Below, piece by piece: positions 46,603 through 59,744 of a stretch of 64,000 bases of DNA. A program made the position numbers and the translations under genes. Location: assembly GCA_001941075.1 (NCBI GenBank), contig MSHH01000064.1:25463-89462 (forward strand). Direction: 5' to 3'. Source of the DNA: Oscillospiraceae bacterium Zagget6 (GTDB lineage Bacteria; Bacillota; Clostridia; Oscillospirales; Oscillospiraceae). The first letter of the stretch is position 1; every line of letters begins with the position of its first letter. The notes under the pieces are model-generated. The model did no database searches. It saw nothing but the letters and a program-made list of their open reading frames with translations, and was not told the origin of the DNA.

Positions 46603-47364
46603 TCAGCGGTACTGGTTCAGGTACTCCTCCACGGAGCGGGTCATCTCCCTGGAAAAATCGGAGTTGTATTTGCGGTCACAGAACCGGGCGATCCAGGTCT
46701 CATAATCCAGGGTCCCCCGGCGCTGGCCCAGCATCCCACGGCAGTCCCGCTCCGTTGGGTAGGTGTTCTCGCAGACGGTATACCCCTGGTCGAACCGAAG
46801 GGGCTTGGGCCGCTGGAGCTGCTGCTCTGTGGGATAGCCAAAGACCACCATAGCCGCCGGAAGGACGTAGTCGGGCAGGCGGAGCAGCTCCCGGTGTTGC
46901 TCGTACTGCTCCAGGATGTCCCCGATGTAGCAGGAGCCAACGCCCAAGCTCCAGGCGGCGGTGACGGCGTTCTGGGCGGCGACAGAGGCGTCCACCACCG
47001 CCAGCATCAGGTCGCCCACTCCCGGCTGTCGGTGGGCACACCCCGCCGTCTCGTAGCAGTCCAGCCACTTTTTGCAGTCCGCGCAGAAGATCAGCACCAG
47101 CGGCGCCTGAGCGATGAAGGGCTGGTTGTCGCAGGTGACCGCCAGCCGCTCTTTCAGCGCCTGGTCGGTGATGTCCAGCACCGTGTAAAGCTGCTGACAA
47201 CCGGCGCTGGGGGCCTCCGCCGCCGCGCAGAGGATTAGTTCCCTGGTCTGAGGGTCAATGGGCCGGTCCTGAAAGGCCCGTACCGATTTCCGGTCAAAGA
47301 GTTCCTGTACTGCCGCAGGAGCGTCGGCGTAAAGCCGCCCTCTGGTTTCGTTGTAGTGTTCCAT
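46603..47364 (-). CDS. Nitroreductase family protein
   Basis: LFDRKSVRAFQDRPIDPQTRELILCAAAEAPSAGCQQLYTVLDI. Confidence 0.9.
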   Translation of the reverse strand: MEHYNETRGRLYADAPAAVQELFDRKSVRAFQDRPIDPQTRELILCAAAEAPSAGCQQLYTVLDITDQALKERLAVTCDNQPFIAQAPLVLIFCADCKKWLDCYETAGCAHRQPGVGDLMLAVVDASVAAQNAVTAAWSLGVGSCYIGDILEQYEQHRELLRLPDYVLPAAMVVFGYPTEQQLQRPKPLRFDQGYTVCENTYPTERDCRGMLGQRRGTLDYETWIARFCDRKYNSDFSREMTRSVEEYLNQYR

Positions 47365-47434
47365 AGGTTCCTCCAATCGCTATGTCAAAAATTTCCCCTG
47401 GCAAAGAGGGCTTCGCCAGGGGAGAGAGGGTTAT

Positions 47435-49663
47435 TTATTCGCTTTCCCCGTCAGAATCGGAATCGGAACCGGAATCCCCGGAGTCGCCGCCAGAGGAACC
47501 GGAGTCGCCGGAACTGCCGCCGGAGGACGAGCCGCCGGAACTGCCGGAATCCCCGGAGCTGCCGCCGGAGGAACCGGAATCGCCGGAAGAACCGGAGCTG
47601 CTGTCACCAGAGGATGACCCACCGGAGGAGCCGGAGCTGCTGTCGTCGGAGGACGACCCACCGGAGGAACCAGAGCCGCTGTCATCGGAAGAGGAGCTGC
47701 CGCTGGAGGACGATCCACCAGAGCTGCCGCCGCTGGAAGAGGAACTACCAGAGGAACTGCTGCCGGAGGAACTGCTCCCAGAGGAGGAGCTGGAGCTGCT
47801 GCCGGAGGAGGAACTGCCGGAGGAGCTGGAGCTGCCGGAAGAAGAGCTGCCTGACGAACTGGAGTTGTTGCTTGACGAGGAGCTGGTACTGTCGTCAGAG
47901 GTCGAGCTGTCAGAGGATGAGCTGTCGGAAGAGCTGGAGTTGCTGCTGGACGCGGCGCGCACCGTGATGGTGATGTTCTTGGTGGCCTGGGTGTAGGTCT
48001 CAGTGGCGAAGGCGGTGACCTTGATGGTGGCGGTGCCCGCCCCGATGATGGTGACCTTGCCGTTGGCGTCCACCGTGACCACGTTGGTGTTGCTGGAGGC
48101 GTAGTCCAGCGCGCCGTCGCCAGTGGATTGGGCGTCCAGGTAGAAGGAGCCGTCGCCCACCGTCTTGGTGTAGGAGGAGGTGCCGGTGATGGTCTGGGCC
48201 TGCTCTACGGTGGAGGCTACGCCGCCGTAGAGAATCACATAGGTGCCAACCTCCACGTTTTCATACACCTGCTGGGCCAGGTCCAGAGGCATGTTGATGC
48301 ACCCGTGGGAGCCGGACTCCAGATAGACCTCGCCGCCGAACTCGTCCTCAGAGCGCCAGGTGGCGTCGTGGAGGCCAATGCCGCCGTTGAAGGGCATCCA
48401 GTAGCTGACCCAGTCGTGGTAATCCGCGCCGTTGAGCCAGCGGTCGGTCTCCATGGAGTCGATGGTGTACAGCCCCGTGGGGGTGGAGCAGCCGGTGGCT
48501 ACGTCGCCGGAGCAGATGTCTCCCTCCGCGATCAGTTCGCCGTCCTTGTAGAGCCACAGGTGCTGGCTGTCCAGATCCACCTCCACATAGCTGCCGCCCA
48601 GGTCGGTGGTGCCCTCGATGCCCACCGAGGTGGAGGCATAGGGGGCGTCCCGCTGGCCGTCGGTCATGGTGTCCACACATTCGATGATGTCGTTGTACAG
48701 CGCGTCAGTGTCCACCGTCTCGTCCGAGGCGGGGACGTTGACCTCCACAAAGGTGCCGGTGCTGGTGACGAACTGGGAGGTGGAGTTGTCGTGGACGGAG
48801 TAGGTCTCGTACATCTGCGTCACATAAGCCTGGAGCTTGTCTCCGTTGACGGCGATGGAAATGCCGTCGTCCTCCACATAGAGCCATTGGCTCAGCAGGT
48901 CGTACCCGATCTCCTCGGTGCCGTTGATGTCCGCGCTCTCCACGGAGTAGGTGTAGACAATGCTCAGGTTCAGCTTGGTGTTGGCGTCCTCCAGGGCCTG
49001 CTGCATTTCCTCGCTCCCGGCGGTGCGAATTTCGGTCCCGTAGAGGCCGCTTTCCACCACGTCCAGTGTCTCCGCCAGGGTGCCGGCCTGCTGCGCGATG
49101 GCAGTCGCCAGTTCCTCGGCGTCCACGGTGCCGCCCACGGTCTCCTCCTCGACGCTGAACTTGCCCAGGGCCTCGCTGTAGACCAGCTTGGCGTCCACCG
49201 GAGTGACCCCGGACAGCGCGTCCAGCTCGTCCCAGGCCGCGACCACGGTGGCCAGCGCTGTCTCGTCATAGGTCAGCAGCGTCTCGTCCGTCAGTTCCAG
49301 GTCGGCGGCGGACAGCTCCGCCGCGTCGGTCTTGTTCTGGGTGCGCACCAGCTTTTTCAGCTGGTTATTGGCGCTGACCTCCAGCGAAATTTCCTCGCCG
49401 GTGACGGTCTGCTCCGAGTCGGCAAATTGCACCGTCAGCGTGTACGCCTCCGCCAGGGCGGAGATTTTGGCCTCTGCCTCCTCATAGGTCAGGCCGGACA
49501 CGTCCACGGAGTTCACCGTGGTGCCCTCATAGAAGGTCTTGCCCCGGTTGGTGGCCAGCGTCAGCCGAACGGCCACGAAAATCAACAGGCCCACGATGAT
49601 GGCAACGATGATGACCAGCGCGGCGACCATGGAGGTCAGCCGACTTTTTTTATCTTTTCCCAT
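47435..49663 (-). CDS. Membrane L,D-transpeptidase (YkuD) with Big_2-like domain and Ser/Gly/Asp-rich tail
   Basis: SHGCINMPLDLAQQVYENVEVGTYVILYG; N-term TM; long C-terminal low-complexity tail. Confidence 0.9.
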   Translation of the reverse strand: MGKDKKSRLTSMVAALVIIVAIIVGLLIFVAVRLTLATNRGKTFYEGTTVNSVDVSGLTYEEAEAKISALAEAYTLTVQFADSEQTVTGEEISLEVSANNQLKKLVRTQNKTDAAELSAADLELTDETLLTYDETALATVVAAWDELDALSGVTPVDAKLVYSEALGKFSVEEETVGGTVDAEELATAIAQQAGTLAETLDVVESGLYGTEIRTAGSEEMQQALEDANTKLNLSIVYTYSVESADINGTEEIGYDLLSQWLYVEDDGISIAVNGDKLQAYVTQMYETYSVHDNSTSQFVTSTGTFVEVNVPASDETVDTDALYNDIIECVDTMTDGQRDAPYASTSVGIEGTTDLGGSYVEVDLDSQHLWLYKDGELIAEGDICSGDVATGCSTPTGLYTIDSMETDRWLNGADYHDWVSYWMPFNGGIGLHDATWRSEDEFGGEVYLESGSHGCINMPLDLAQQVYENVEVGTYVILYGGVASTVEQAQTITGTSSYTKTVGDGSFYLDAQSTGDGALDYASSNTNVVTVDANGKVTIIGAGTATIKVTAFATETYTQATKNITITVRAASSSNSSSSDSSSSDSSTSDDSTSSSSSNNSSSSGSSSSGSSSSSGSSSSGSSSSSSSGSSSSGSSSSGSSSSSGGSSGGSSSSGSSSSDDSGSGSSGGSSSDDSSSGSSGGSSSGDSSSGSSGDSGSSGGSSGDSGSSGGSSSGGSSGDSGSSGGDSGDSGSDSDSDGESE

Positions 49664-49717
49664 TGTACTATCCCTTACCTCATTTGTGCTCTGCCCGATA
49701 GGGGCCGGTGGAACCGG

Positions 49718-51421
49718 TCAGGACCCATAGGTCACAGGGGCCTCCAGCCCCAGATAGGTCAGGAAATCCGTGATGGAGTTCTTTTCCTTTTTGCTCAGCG
49801 AATCGTTGTAGACGAACAGGTCGAAGCCGATGACATAGTCGCTGCCCTCCACCACGATGTTGCCGGTGAGGATGGTGACGTCACACTCCTCGTCCTCGTC
49901 GTAGTAGGCCAGGCCGCCCACACAGGCGGAGCCGTCCGCTGCCGTGACCACCTCGCTGGCCTCCTGGGTCAGCACATACTCGTAATCTTCCTCAAAGGTG
50001 CTGGAGAAAATCTCCAGATTCTCCTGGGCGATCTCCTCAATGGAGCGGCCATCGGTGATGATGTTGGAGTACTCCATCTGGTAGTTGGAGGTGTACATAA
50101 AGATGTCCACCACGCCGTTGGAGCCGGTCTCCACCTCTACGGTGTTGTACTTCTTCATCACGGGGATGGTGGCGATGACGCCGTCGTCGGTGACCATTTC
50201 GGTAGACACCAGCCGGTCATAGCCGTCAATGGCCGTAGTCTCCAGCTCGTCGGATACCTCGGTCTCCTCCTCGTCATCGGTGAAGAAGTCCTCGTAATCC
50301 TCGTCGCTGTCGTCCTCCTCGTCCTCTTCTTCATCGTCAAAGCCTTGCAGGTAGTTGCGGCAGATGATGGCGTCCATAAAGACGGTGAACACGTCCTCGG
50401 ACATGGTGGAATACTCGGTGGCCTCCTCCGGCATACCAATGGCAAGGTCCGCTTCGGAATCCACGGGGTAGACGTTCAGGCAGTAGTTGAGGCTGTCGTC
50501 CCGCCGGTCGGTCAGGTCCAGAGTGTAGCCGGAGTCCTCGTCGCCGCAGGTGACCAGCTTCATGGTCCAGTCGTTCCAGTCGCCGTAGGCGTCCAGCTCG
50601 GTCAACTCCTCATAGGTCTCCTCGAAGTCATACCAGATGGTGTCCATCAGGTCGGTCATGGTCCAGCCGGAGGCGTCCATCAGGGCGCTGAAATTCTGCT
50701 CGATGTAGTCGCTCAGGAAGGTCTGGTAGGTGGATTTATCCTCCACCAGGCTCTCGTAGACCTCCAGTAGCTGGGTCTGCAAGTCGCCCAGCCCCAGGCT
50801 CAGGGTGCAGGTGCTGGAGCTGGTGGAGACTTCGTCCGCCGTGTCCTTTTTGATGCTCTTATAGACGTTTTCCAGCAGCTCTTTCACCGCTGCGAAGCCA
50901 TCGCCGTCCAGAGTGGCCCAGGGGTCCTCCTGTAGGGAGACGGAGATGTAGTCCGTGGGGAAGCTCTCCGCCAGATCCGCCAGTTCCTCCGTGAAGTATT
51001 CGCTGTCCACCTCGTCGGTATCCTTGAACCGCTCAGAGAGGTAGTTGGACGCTGTCACCACGTCCACATAGAACTGGTTCCCGTCCACGAGCAGGGTGGT
51101 CAGCGTCTCGCCGTTTGCCATGGTCACGGTGAGAGAAGCCTGCTGAGCGCTGGCGTACCACGCCCCGGTCAGGGTCATGTTGGTGGACGCCGCCTCGCCG
51201 GTCTCCTCGTCCAGGGAGTTGACTTGCAACGTAAAGGTGAAGTCCTCCAGGGCCTGGACCGCCTCGATGGTCTCAAACACGTCCAGGGCGGTTTCGCTGG
51301 TGTAGGTCTTGGTGACGGTGGCAGAACCGGCGGAGCCGTCTCCGCTGGAAGAGCCGCCGCAGCCCGCCAGGGACAACGCCATCGCCAGAGCCAGCACAAA
51401 CGCAATGATTCGATTTCGCAT
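49718..51421 (-). CDS. Putative lipoprotein, unknown function, acidic
   Basis: Lipobox LSLAGCGG; acidic EEEDEEDDSDEDYEDFF region. Confidence 0.7.
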   Translation of the reverse strand: MRNRIIAFVLALAMALSLAGCGGSSSGDGSAGSATVTKTYTSETALDVFETIEAVQALEDFTFTLQVNSLDEETGEAASTNMTLTGAWYASAQQASLTVTMANGETLTTLLVDGNQFYVDVVTASNYLSERFKDTDEVDSEYFTEELADLAESFPTDYISVSLQEDPWATLDGDGFAAVKELLENVYKSIKKDTADEVSTSSSTCTLSLGLGDLQTQLLEVYESLVEDKSTYQTFLSDYIEQNFSALMDASGWTMTDLMDTIWYDFEETYEELTELDAYGDWNDWTMKLVTCGDEDSGYTLDLTDRRDDSLNYCLNVYPVDSEADLAIGMPEEATEYSTMSEDVFTVFMDAIICRNYLQGFDDEEEDEEDDSDEDYEDFFTDDEEETEVSDELETTAIDGYDRLVSTEMVTDDGVIATIPVMKKYNTVEVETGSNGVVDIFMYTSNYQMEYSNIITDGRSIEEIAQENLEIFSSTFEEDYEYVLTQEASEVVTAADGSACVGGLAYYDEDEECDVTILTGNIVVEGSDYVIGFDLFVYNDSLSKKEKNSITDFLTYLGLEAPVTYGS

Positions 51422-51565
51422 AAATTTCTCCTTTATATCCTTATTGTGTCCAACTTTTCAGAGGGAAAGTCACTGATACCTATTATTGTACCACAATAAA
51501 GCATACGGGCAAAAAAAAGCAATACCAATTTGTAAATTTTTAATGGAGATTTCATCAACACCCGG

Positions 51566-52792
51566 TTAAGTCCAGTTCTCCGCCCGGGACAGCTCCACCA
51601 GCACCTCCACCATCTTCCGCAGGGAGGCCACCGGAAGATATTCGTGGACGCCGTGGAAGTTGACGCCGCCGGTGGAGAGGTTGGGGCAGGGGAGACCCAT
51701 GTAGCTCAGCCGCGCCCCATCGGTGCCGCCCCGGATGGGGACGACCTTCGGTTCCACGCCCACCGCACGAAAAGCGTTGCCCGCCCGATGCACCAAGTCC
51801 ATATGCTCCGGCTCGATCTGCTCCCGCATGTTGTAGTACATATCCCGGATGCGCAGCTCTGCCCGGCCCGCGCCGTAGCGCCGGTTCAGGTAGTCCACGA
51901 TGGAGCGGAGCAGCTCCTTGCGCGCCTCGAACTTCTGTCGGTCGTGGTCGCGGATGAGGAGGCTCACCATGGCTTTCGTCTCGTCCCCCCGGATGTCACA
52001 GACGTGGAAGAATCCCTCGTATCCCTCGGTGTGGGCGGGGGCCTCCGCCGGGGGCAGCAGATTCACGAACTCGCAGGCCATCAGCGTGGCGTTGACCATC
52101 TTGTCCTTGCCCTCGCCGGGGTGGATGTTCCGGCCCCGGAACAGCACCCCCGCGTTGGCGGCGTTGAAGTTCTCGAACTCCAGCTCTCCCAACGCGCCGC
52201 CGTCCACAGTGTAGGCGTATTCCGCGCCGAAGTGGTCCAGGTCGAAGTGGTCCACTCCCGCACCGATCTCCTCGTCGGGGGTGAAGGCCAACCACAGGGG
52301 GCCGTGGGCAATCTCCGGGTGATGCAGCAGATACTCCGCCGCACTGACGATCTCCGCCACGCCCGCCTTGTCGTCGGCTCCTAACAGGGTGGTGCCGTCG
52401 GTGACGATCAGCTCCTGCCCCATGTAGTTTTTCAGGCTGGGGAAGCTGGCAGGGGAGAGGGTAACGCCCTCCTTTTCGTTTAGTACGATGTCCTCCCCGG
52501 TGAAGGTGACGACGCGGGGCCTGGCGTTGGCCCCCGGCGCGTCAGGGGAGGTGTCCATGTGGGCGATGAAGCCCAGAGGCGTGACCGCCTCGCACCCAGA
52601 GGTGGCGGGGAGCAGGGCGTACACATAGCCCCACTCGTCCCGCCGGGCCTCCAGGCCCATCTCCCGCAGCTCGGCGCAGAGGTGGTCGCCCAGCGCCAGC
52701 TGCTTGGCGGTGCTGGGGAAGGTGTCGCTGTCCTCCGCCGACTGGGTGTCGTAGGAGACATAGTCCAAAAAACGCTGTAAAACGTCCATCAT
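51566..52792 (-). CDS. pepT: Peptidase T (tripeptide aminopeptidase)
   Basis: FIAHMDTSPDAPG; LLGADDKAGVAEIV; FTPDEEIGAG; RGGTDGARLSYMGLPCPNL. Confidence 0.95.
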   Translation of the reverse strand: MMDVLQRFLDYVSYDTQSAEDSDTFPSTAKQLALGDHLCAELREMGLEARRDEWGYVYALLPATSGCEAVTPLGFIAHMDTSPDAPGANARPRVVTFTGEDIVLNEKEGVTLSPASFPSLKNYMGQELIVTDGTTLLGADDKAGVAEIVSAAEYLLHHPEIAHGPLWLAFTPDEEIGAGVDHFDLDHFGAEYAYTVDGGALGELEFENFNAANAGVLFRGRNIHPGEGKDKMVNATLMACEFVNLLPPAEAPAHTEGYEGFFHVCDIRGDETKAMVSLLIRDHDRQKFEARKELLRSIVDYLNRRYGAGRAELRIRDMYYNMREQIEPEHMDLVHRAGNAFRAVGVEPKVVPIRGGTDGARLSYMGLPCPNLSTGGVNFHGVHEYLPVASLRKMVEVLVELSRAENWT

Positions 52793-52878
52793 TCGTATTT
52801 CCTTCCTTGACGGGCGGTGTCCGCCCGTCTAAAATAATAGCTAAACATGTATTTTACCACAAAGGAGGGCGTTTGGCT

Positions 52879-53784
52879 ATGGCAGATACCAGAGAATTTC
52901 GCTTTTCGCCGCAGGAGGGCGTGTCTCCCCTCTATGGCCGGGCCTGGTGGCCGGAGAACGGCGAGGTCCTCGGCCTGGTGCAGCTGGTCCACGGCCTGAA
53001 TGACCGGGTGGACCGCTATGACCGCTTCGCCCGGCGGCTGGCCGACCGGGGGTTTCTGGTCTTTGGGGAAGACCACCTGGGCCAGGGCAAAAGCGCCCGG
53101 CGCGCCCGGCAGCTGGGCTATACTGCCCCCTCCGGCGGCTGGCAGCTGATGTCTGAGGCGGTCTATTTCCTGGGAAAACAGGCGCAGGCCCGGTATCCCG
53201 GGAAAAAGTGGTTCGTGGTGGGCCACTCCATGGGGTCGCTGCTGGCCCGCACCTGCCTCATCGATCACCCGGACGCCTTCGACGGCTGCGTGTTCACCGG
53301 CACCAACAGCCCACCCGTCCCGGCGCTGGAAAAACTGCTGGAGCGCTGCCGGGAGGAGGAACAGCGCATTGGCCCCACCGGGCGGAGCCGGGAGCTGGCG
53401 GCGCTGATTTTCACCGACGTGCTGCATTTCGACCCCGCCGCCGACGCCATGACCGAGGACGGGAAAATAGACCTGCTGTGTTCGTTTATCCCCACGGTGC
53501 GGCTGTTTGAGGACTTTTTCGAGGGACTTCTGTATCTCCGCCAGCGGGAGACGGAGGGCTACGCCCACCCGCCTGTGCCGCTGCTGCTGCTCTCCGGGGC
53601 GGAGGACCCCACCAACGGGCAGGGCCGGGGGATGCTGCGAACGGCGGAGCGGTTCACCCAGTTGGGGTTCCCAGTCGTGGAGACCCGACTGCTGGAGGGC
53701 CTGCGGCACGAGCTGCTCAACGGCCCCGACGGGGAACCGGTGCAGGAATTAGTGGAGCGCTGGCTGATTAAAATGAGCAATTAG
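52879..53784 (+). CDS. Alpha/beta hydrolase (monoacylglycerol lipase-like)
   Basis: LVHGLNDRVDRYDRFARRLADRGF; GHSMGSLLAR; GLRHELLN. Confidence 0.9.
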   Translation: MADTREFRFSPQEGVSPLYGRAWWPENGEVLGLVQLVHGLNDRVDRYDRFARRLADRGFLVFGEDHLGQGKSARRARQLGYTAPSGGWQLMSEAVYFLGKQAQARYPGKKWFVVGHSMGSLLARTCLIDHPDAFDGCVFTGTNSPPVPALEKLLERCREEEQRIGPTGRSRELAALIFTDVLHFDPAADAMTEDGKIDLLCSFIPTVRLFEDFFEGLLYLRQRETEGYAHPPVPLLLLSGAEDPTNGQGRGMLRTAERFTQLGFPVVETRLLEGLRHELLNGPDGEPVQELVERWLIKMSN

Positions 53785-54037
53785 CAATTAGCAATGTGCA
53801 ATTATGGGGAACCCATCCTTTGTGCCACAAAGGGAAACGTTGCAGTATCCCTTTGCGCCCTGTAGGGGCGGCCCTTACCATCAAACGGTACTTCCGGGGC
53901 GTTGCCCCTCTCTGCGTCCGTCCGCAGAAACCGCCGTAACTACGGGGAACGCTGTGTGATTCCGAACCGCTGCAAAATTTTCCAAAACGTTCAGATAAAG
54001 GAAAAATTGCAAATTGCTCATTGCACATTGCAAATTG
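53775..54037. repeat. Intergenic element bounded by inverted heptad arrays (E4)
   Basis: GAGCAATTAGCAATTAGCAATGTGCAATTA at 53775-53804 and AAATTGCAAATTGCTCATTGCACATTGCAAATTG at 54004-54037; internal TCAAACGGTACTTCCG. Confidence 0.75.
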
Positions 54038-54076
54038 AAAAGGGGCAAGGCTTGCGACAGCCTTGCCCTTTTTGCG
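54038..54076 (-). terminator. carB terminator
   Basis: GGGGCAAGGC...GCCTTGCCC hairpin with A/T flanks. Confidence 0.75.
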
Positions 54077-54094
54077 TTTGCTGTGTAGAAAGAA

Positions 54095-57298
<3,204 letters not shown>

Positions 57299-57301
57299 AG
57301 G

Positions 57302-58387
57302 TCAGCACGCTCCTTTCTTATGACGCTCGATCATATCCAGAAATTCGTCAAACAGATAATCCGTGTCCACCGGGCCGGGCGACGCCTCCGGATGGAACTG
57401 GACGGTGAAGATGTTCTTGTTTTTGTACCGCAGGCCCTCGATGCTGCCGTCGTTGACGTTGACGTGGCTGATTTCCGCCACGTTGGGGTCGATGCTCTCC
57501 CGCATGACCACATAGCCGTGGTTCTGGCTGGTGATGAAGCAGCGGCCCTTTGCCAGGTCCCGGACGGGGTGGTTGGCTCCCCGGTGGCCGAAGTGCATTT
57601 TCCGGGTCTGTGCGCCGGTGGCAAGGGCCATGAGCTGGTGGCCCAGGCAGATGGCGAAGATGGGCAGGTCGGAGTCGTAGAGCTTTTTCACTTCAGCGAT
57701 GATGTCGCCGCAGTCGGCGGGGTCGCCGGGGCCGTTGGAGAGCATGACTGCGTCAAAGCCGCCGTCCAGAATCACCTGAGCGGGGGTGTGGGCGGGATAA
57801 AGGGTGATGTCCAGCCCCCGGTCGTTCAGCCGCTTGATCATGTTGGTCTTTTGGCCGTAGTCGTACATCGCCAGCTTATAGCCGGGGCCGGGGTAATGCT
57901 CCACCTCTGGGATGGTGACCCGCTCCACCGTGCCGGACACCCGGTAGCGGCGGATCTTCTCCAGGCACTCCCCTACATGAAAATGCTCCGCGCAGGTGAT
58001 CATGCCGTTCATAACGCCCTGTTTGCGGAGAATGCGGGTGATGGCACGGGTATCGACATTCTGGATGCCGGTGATGTCGTGCTCCACCAGATAGTGTTCC
58101 AGTGTGTCCTCGCAGCGGAAGTTGCTGCCGCGAGGGGCCAGGTGCCGGACGATGAGCGCCTCCGCCCAGGGCCGACGGCTCTCGCTGTCCTCGTGGTTGA
58201 CGCCGTAGTTGCCGATGAGGGGGTAGGTCATCACCACGCCCTGCCCCGCATAGGACGGGTCGGTGAGGATCTCCTGATAGCCCACCATAGAGGTGTTGAA
58301 CACCATCTCACACACGCAGTCACGGGTGCTGCCGATGCTCTCCCCCACAAAGGTCTGTCCGTTTTCCAGGATCAAAATCGCCTTCAT
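57302..58387 (-). CDS. carA: Carbamoyl-phosphate synthase small subunit
   Basis: ILENGQTFVGESIG; glutamine amidotransferase nucleophile FAICLGHQL; VQFHPEASPGP. Confidence 0.97.
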   Translation of the reverse strand: MKAILILENGQTFVGESIGSTRDCVCEMVFNTSMVGYQEILTDPSYAGQGVVMTYPLIGNYGVNHEDSESRRPWAEALIVRHLAPRGSNFRCEDTLEHYLVEHDITGIQNVDTRAITRILRKQGVMNGMITCAEHFHVGECLEKIRRYRVSGTVERVTIPEVEHYPGPGYKLAMYDYGQKTNMIKRLNDRGLDITLYPAHTPAQVILDGGFDAVMLSNGPGDPADCGDIIAEVKKLYDSDLPIFAICLGHQLMALATGAQTRKMHFGHRGANHPVRDLAKGRCFITSQNHGYVVMRESIDPNVAEISHVNVNDGSIEGLRYKNKNIFTVQFHPEASPGPVDTDYLFDEFLDMIERHKKGAC

Positions 58388-58672
58388 AGATTGAAAATCC
58401 GCCTTTCTCCTTCTCGTGTCCGTTTGATTTGAAAAAAAGGAGCCGCCGCCTCACCCTGATGTGTGTGCGCACTGCCCCCTTTGCTGTTTTGGTGTATTAT
58501 GACACAATTCTGCCGGGTTTGCAAGTTTCCGTACACACTTTTTGCTGTTTTCTCACTTCCACCAAAAGTCTGCGGCATAACGCGGCGGCTGTTTGGACAA
58601 GATAACGACAGAAAAAGGAGCCGTCGGCGGTCACGTCGGCGGCGAACCGCTGAAAAGATGGGAGGACGGTTC

Positions 58673-59353
58673 ATGGCGGTTTGTTTTGCGCGCACGGTGA
58701 TCCTCTACCTGTTGCTCATCACCGCGATCCGGCTGATGGGCAAAAAGCAGGTGGGAGAGCTGGAACCGGCGGAGCTGGTGCTGACCATGCTGGTCTCCGA
58801 CCTGGCCTCGGTGCCCATGCAGGACTTCGGCATCCCGCTGCTGTTCGGGGTGCTGCCCATTTTGATTTTGCTGTGTCTGACCATGATCTTCTCGGTGCTG
58901 ACCATGAAAAGCGTCCGCTTCCGGGCGCTGCTCTGCGGCAGGCCCAGCCTCATCGTGGACCACGGGACGCTGGTGCAGCAGGCCATGGACCGCAACCGCC
59001 TGACGGTAGACGAGCTGCTGGAGGAGCTGCGGCGGCAGGGAGTCACCGACATCTCCTCGGTGAAGTACGCCGTGCTGGAGGACTCCGGCCAGGTGTCGGT
59101 CATCCTCTACAGCGCCAAAGCCCCCGCCACGCCGGAGCAGCTGGGGCTGGCCCCGGAGGAGGACGGTTTGCCCAGAATCATCATCAACGATGGGCGACTC
59201 ATCCGCCACAACCTGGAGCAGCTGGGCAAGACCGACGCCTGGCTGAAGAAAATGCTCCGCAAGCGGGGGTATCAGGACATCCGAGGGGTATTTCTGATGA
59301 CCCTGGACGAGCAGGACAACATCTATCTGGCCCCGAAGGAGGATTTTTCATGA
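58673..59353 (+). CDS. DUF421 (YetF-like) membrane protein
   Basis: YLLLITAIRLMGKKQVGELEPAELVLTMLVSDLASVPMQD. Confidence 0.9.
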   Translation: MAVCFARTVILYLLLITAIRLMGKKQVGELEPAELVLTMLVSDLASVPMQDFGIPLLFGVLPILILLCLTMIFSVLTMKSVRFRALLCGRPSLIVDHGTLVQQAMDRNRLTVDELLEELRRQGVTDISSVKYAVLEDSGQVSVILYSAKAPATPEQLGLAPEEDGLPRIIINDGRLIRHNLEQLGKTDAWLKKMLRKRGYQDIRGVFLMTLDEQDNIYLAPKEDFS

Positions 59354-59730
59354 AACGGCTATGGATCGCCATTGGGGTGCTGGCGCTGCTGCTGGCGGGG
59401 TCGCTGTGGAACACCGCACGGGTGACGCGGGTCTCGGAATCCCTGACCGCCGCGCTGAACCAGGCGGAGGCCGCCGTCGCGGAGGACGACTGGGACACCG
59501 CGGAAGCGCTGACCCAGCAGGCTCTGGAGCAGTGGGCGGCGGCGGAGCCATGGCTGGCCTTTGTCCTCTGCCACGAAAACACCGACCAGGTCACCACCGG
59601 GTTTCAGGAGGTGCTGGGATTCCTCCAGTACCGCTCCGCACCGGAGTACGACAGCGCCAACGGCGCGCTGGTGGCCCAGGTGGAGCATCTGGCGGAAATC
59701 GAGGCGCTGAACTGGAAGAATGTGCTATAG
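59350..59730 (+). CDS. DUF4363-like protein
   Basis: Overlaps DUF421 stop by 4 nt (ATGA); N-terminal TM and helical domain. Confidence 0.75.
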   Translation: MKRLWIAIGVLALLLAGSLWNTARVTRVSESLTAALNQAEAAVAEDDWDTAEALTQQALEQWAAAEPWLAFVLCHENTDQVTTGFQEVLGFLQYRSAPEYDSANGALVAQVEHLAEIEALNWKNVL

Positions 59731-59744
59731 CTGCGGTTCGATTG

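Noticed and set aside
47356-47996. Arg/Cys-rich and Pro/Glu-rich plus-strand ORFs
   Set aside because: Mirror images of the Ser/Gly low-complexity tail, not independent proteins.
48128-50770. 880-aa plus-strand ORF
   Set aside because: Antisense shadow of the L,D-transpeptidase and acidic lipoprotein; composition reflects high-GC third-position bias, no recognisable domain.
58388-58510. Pyrimidine attenuator upstream of carAB
   Set aside because: A promoter-like TTGCAA-17-CATAAT and a T7 run exist, but I could not find a convincing terminator stem or PyrR-type element.
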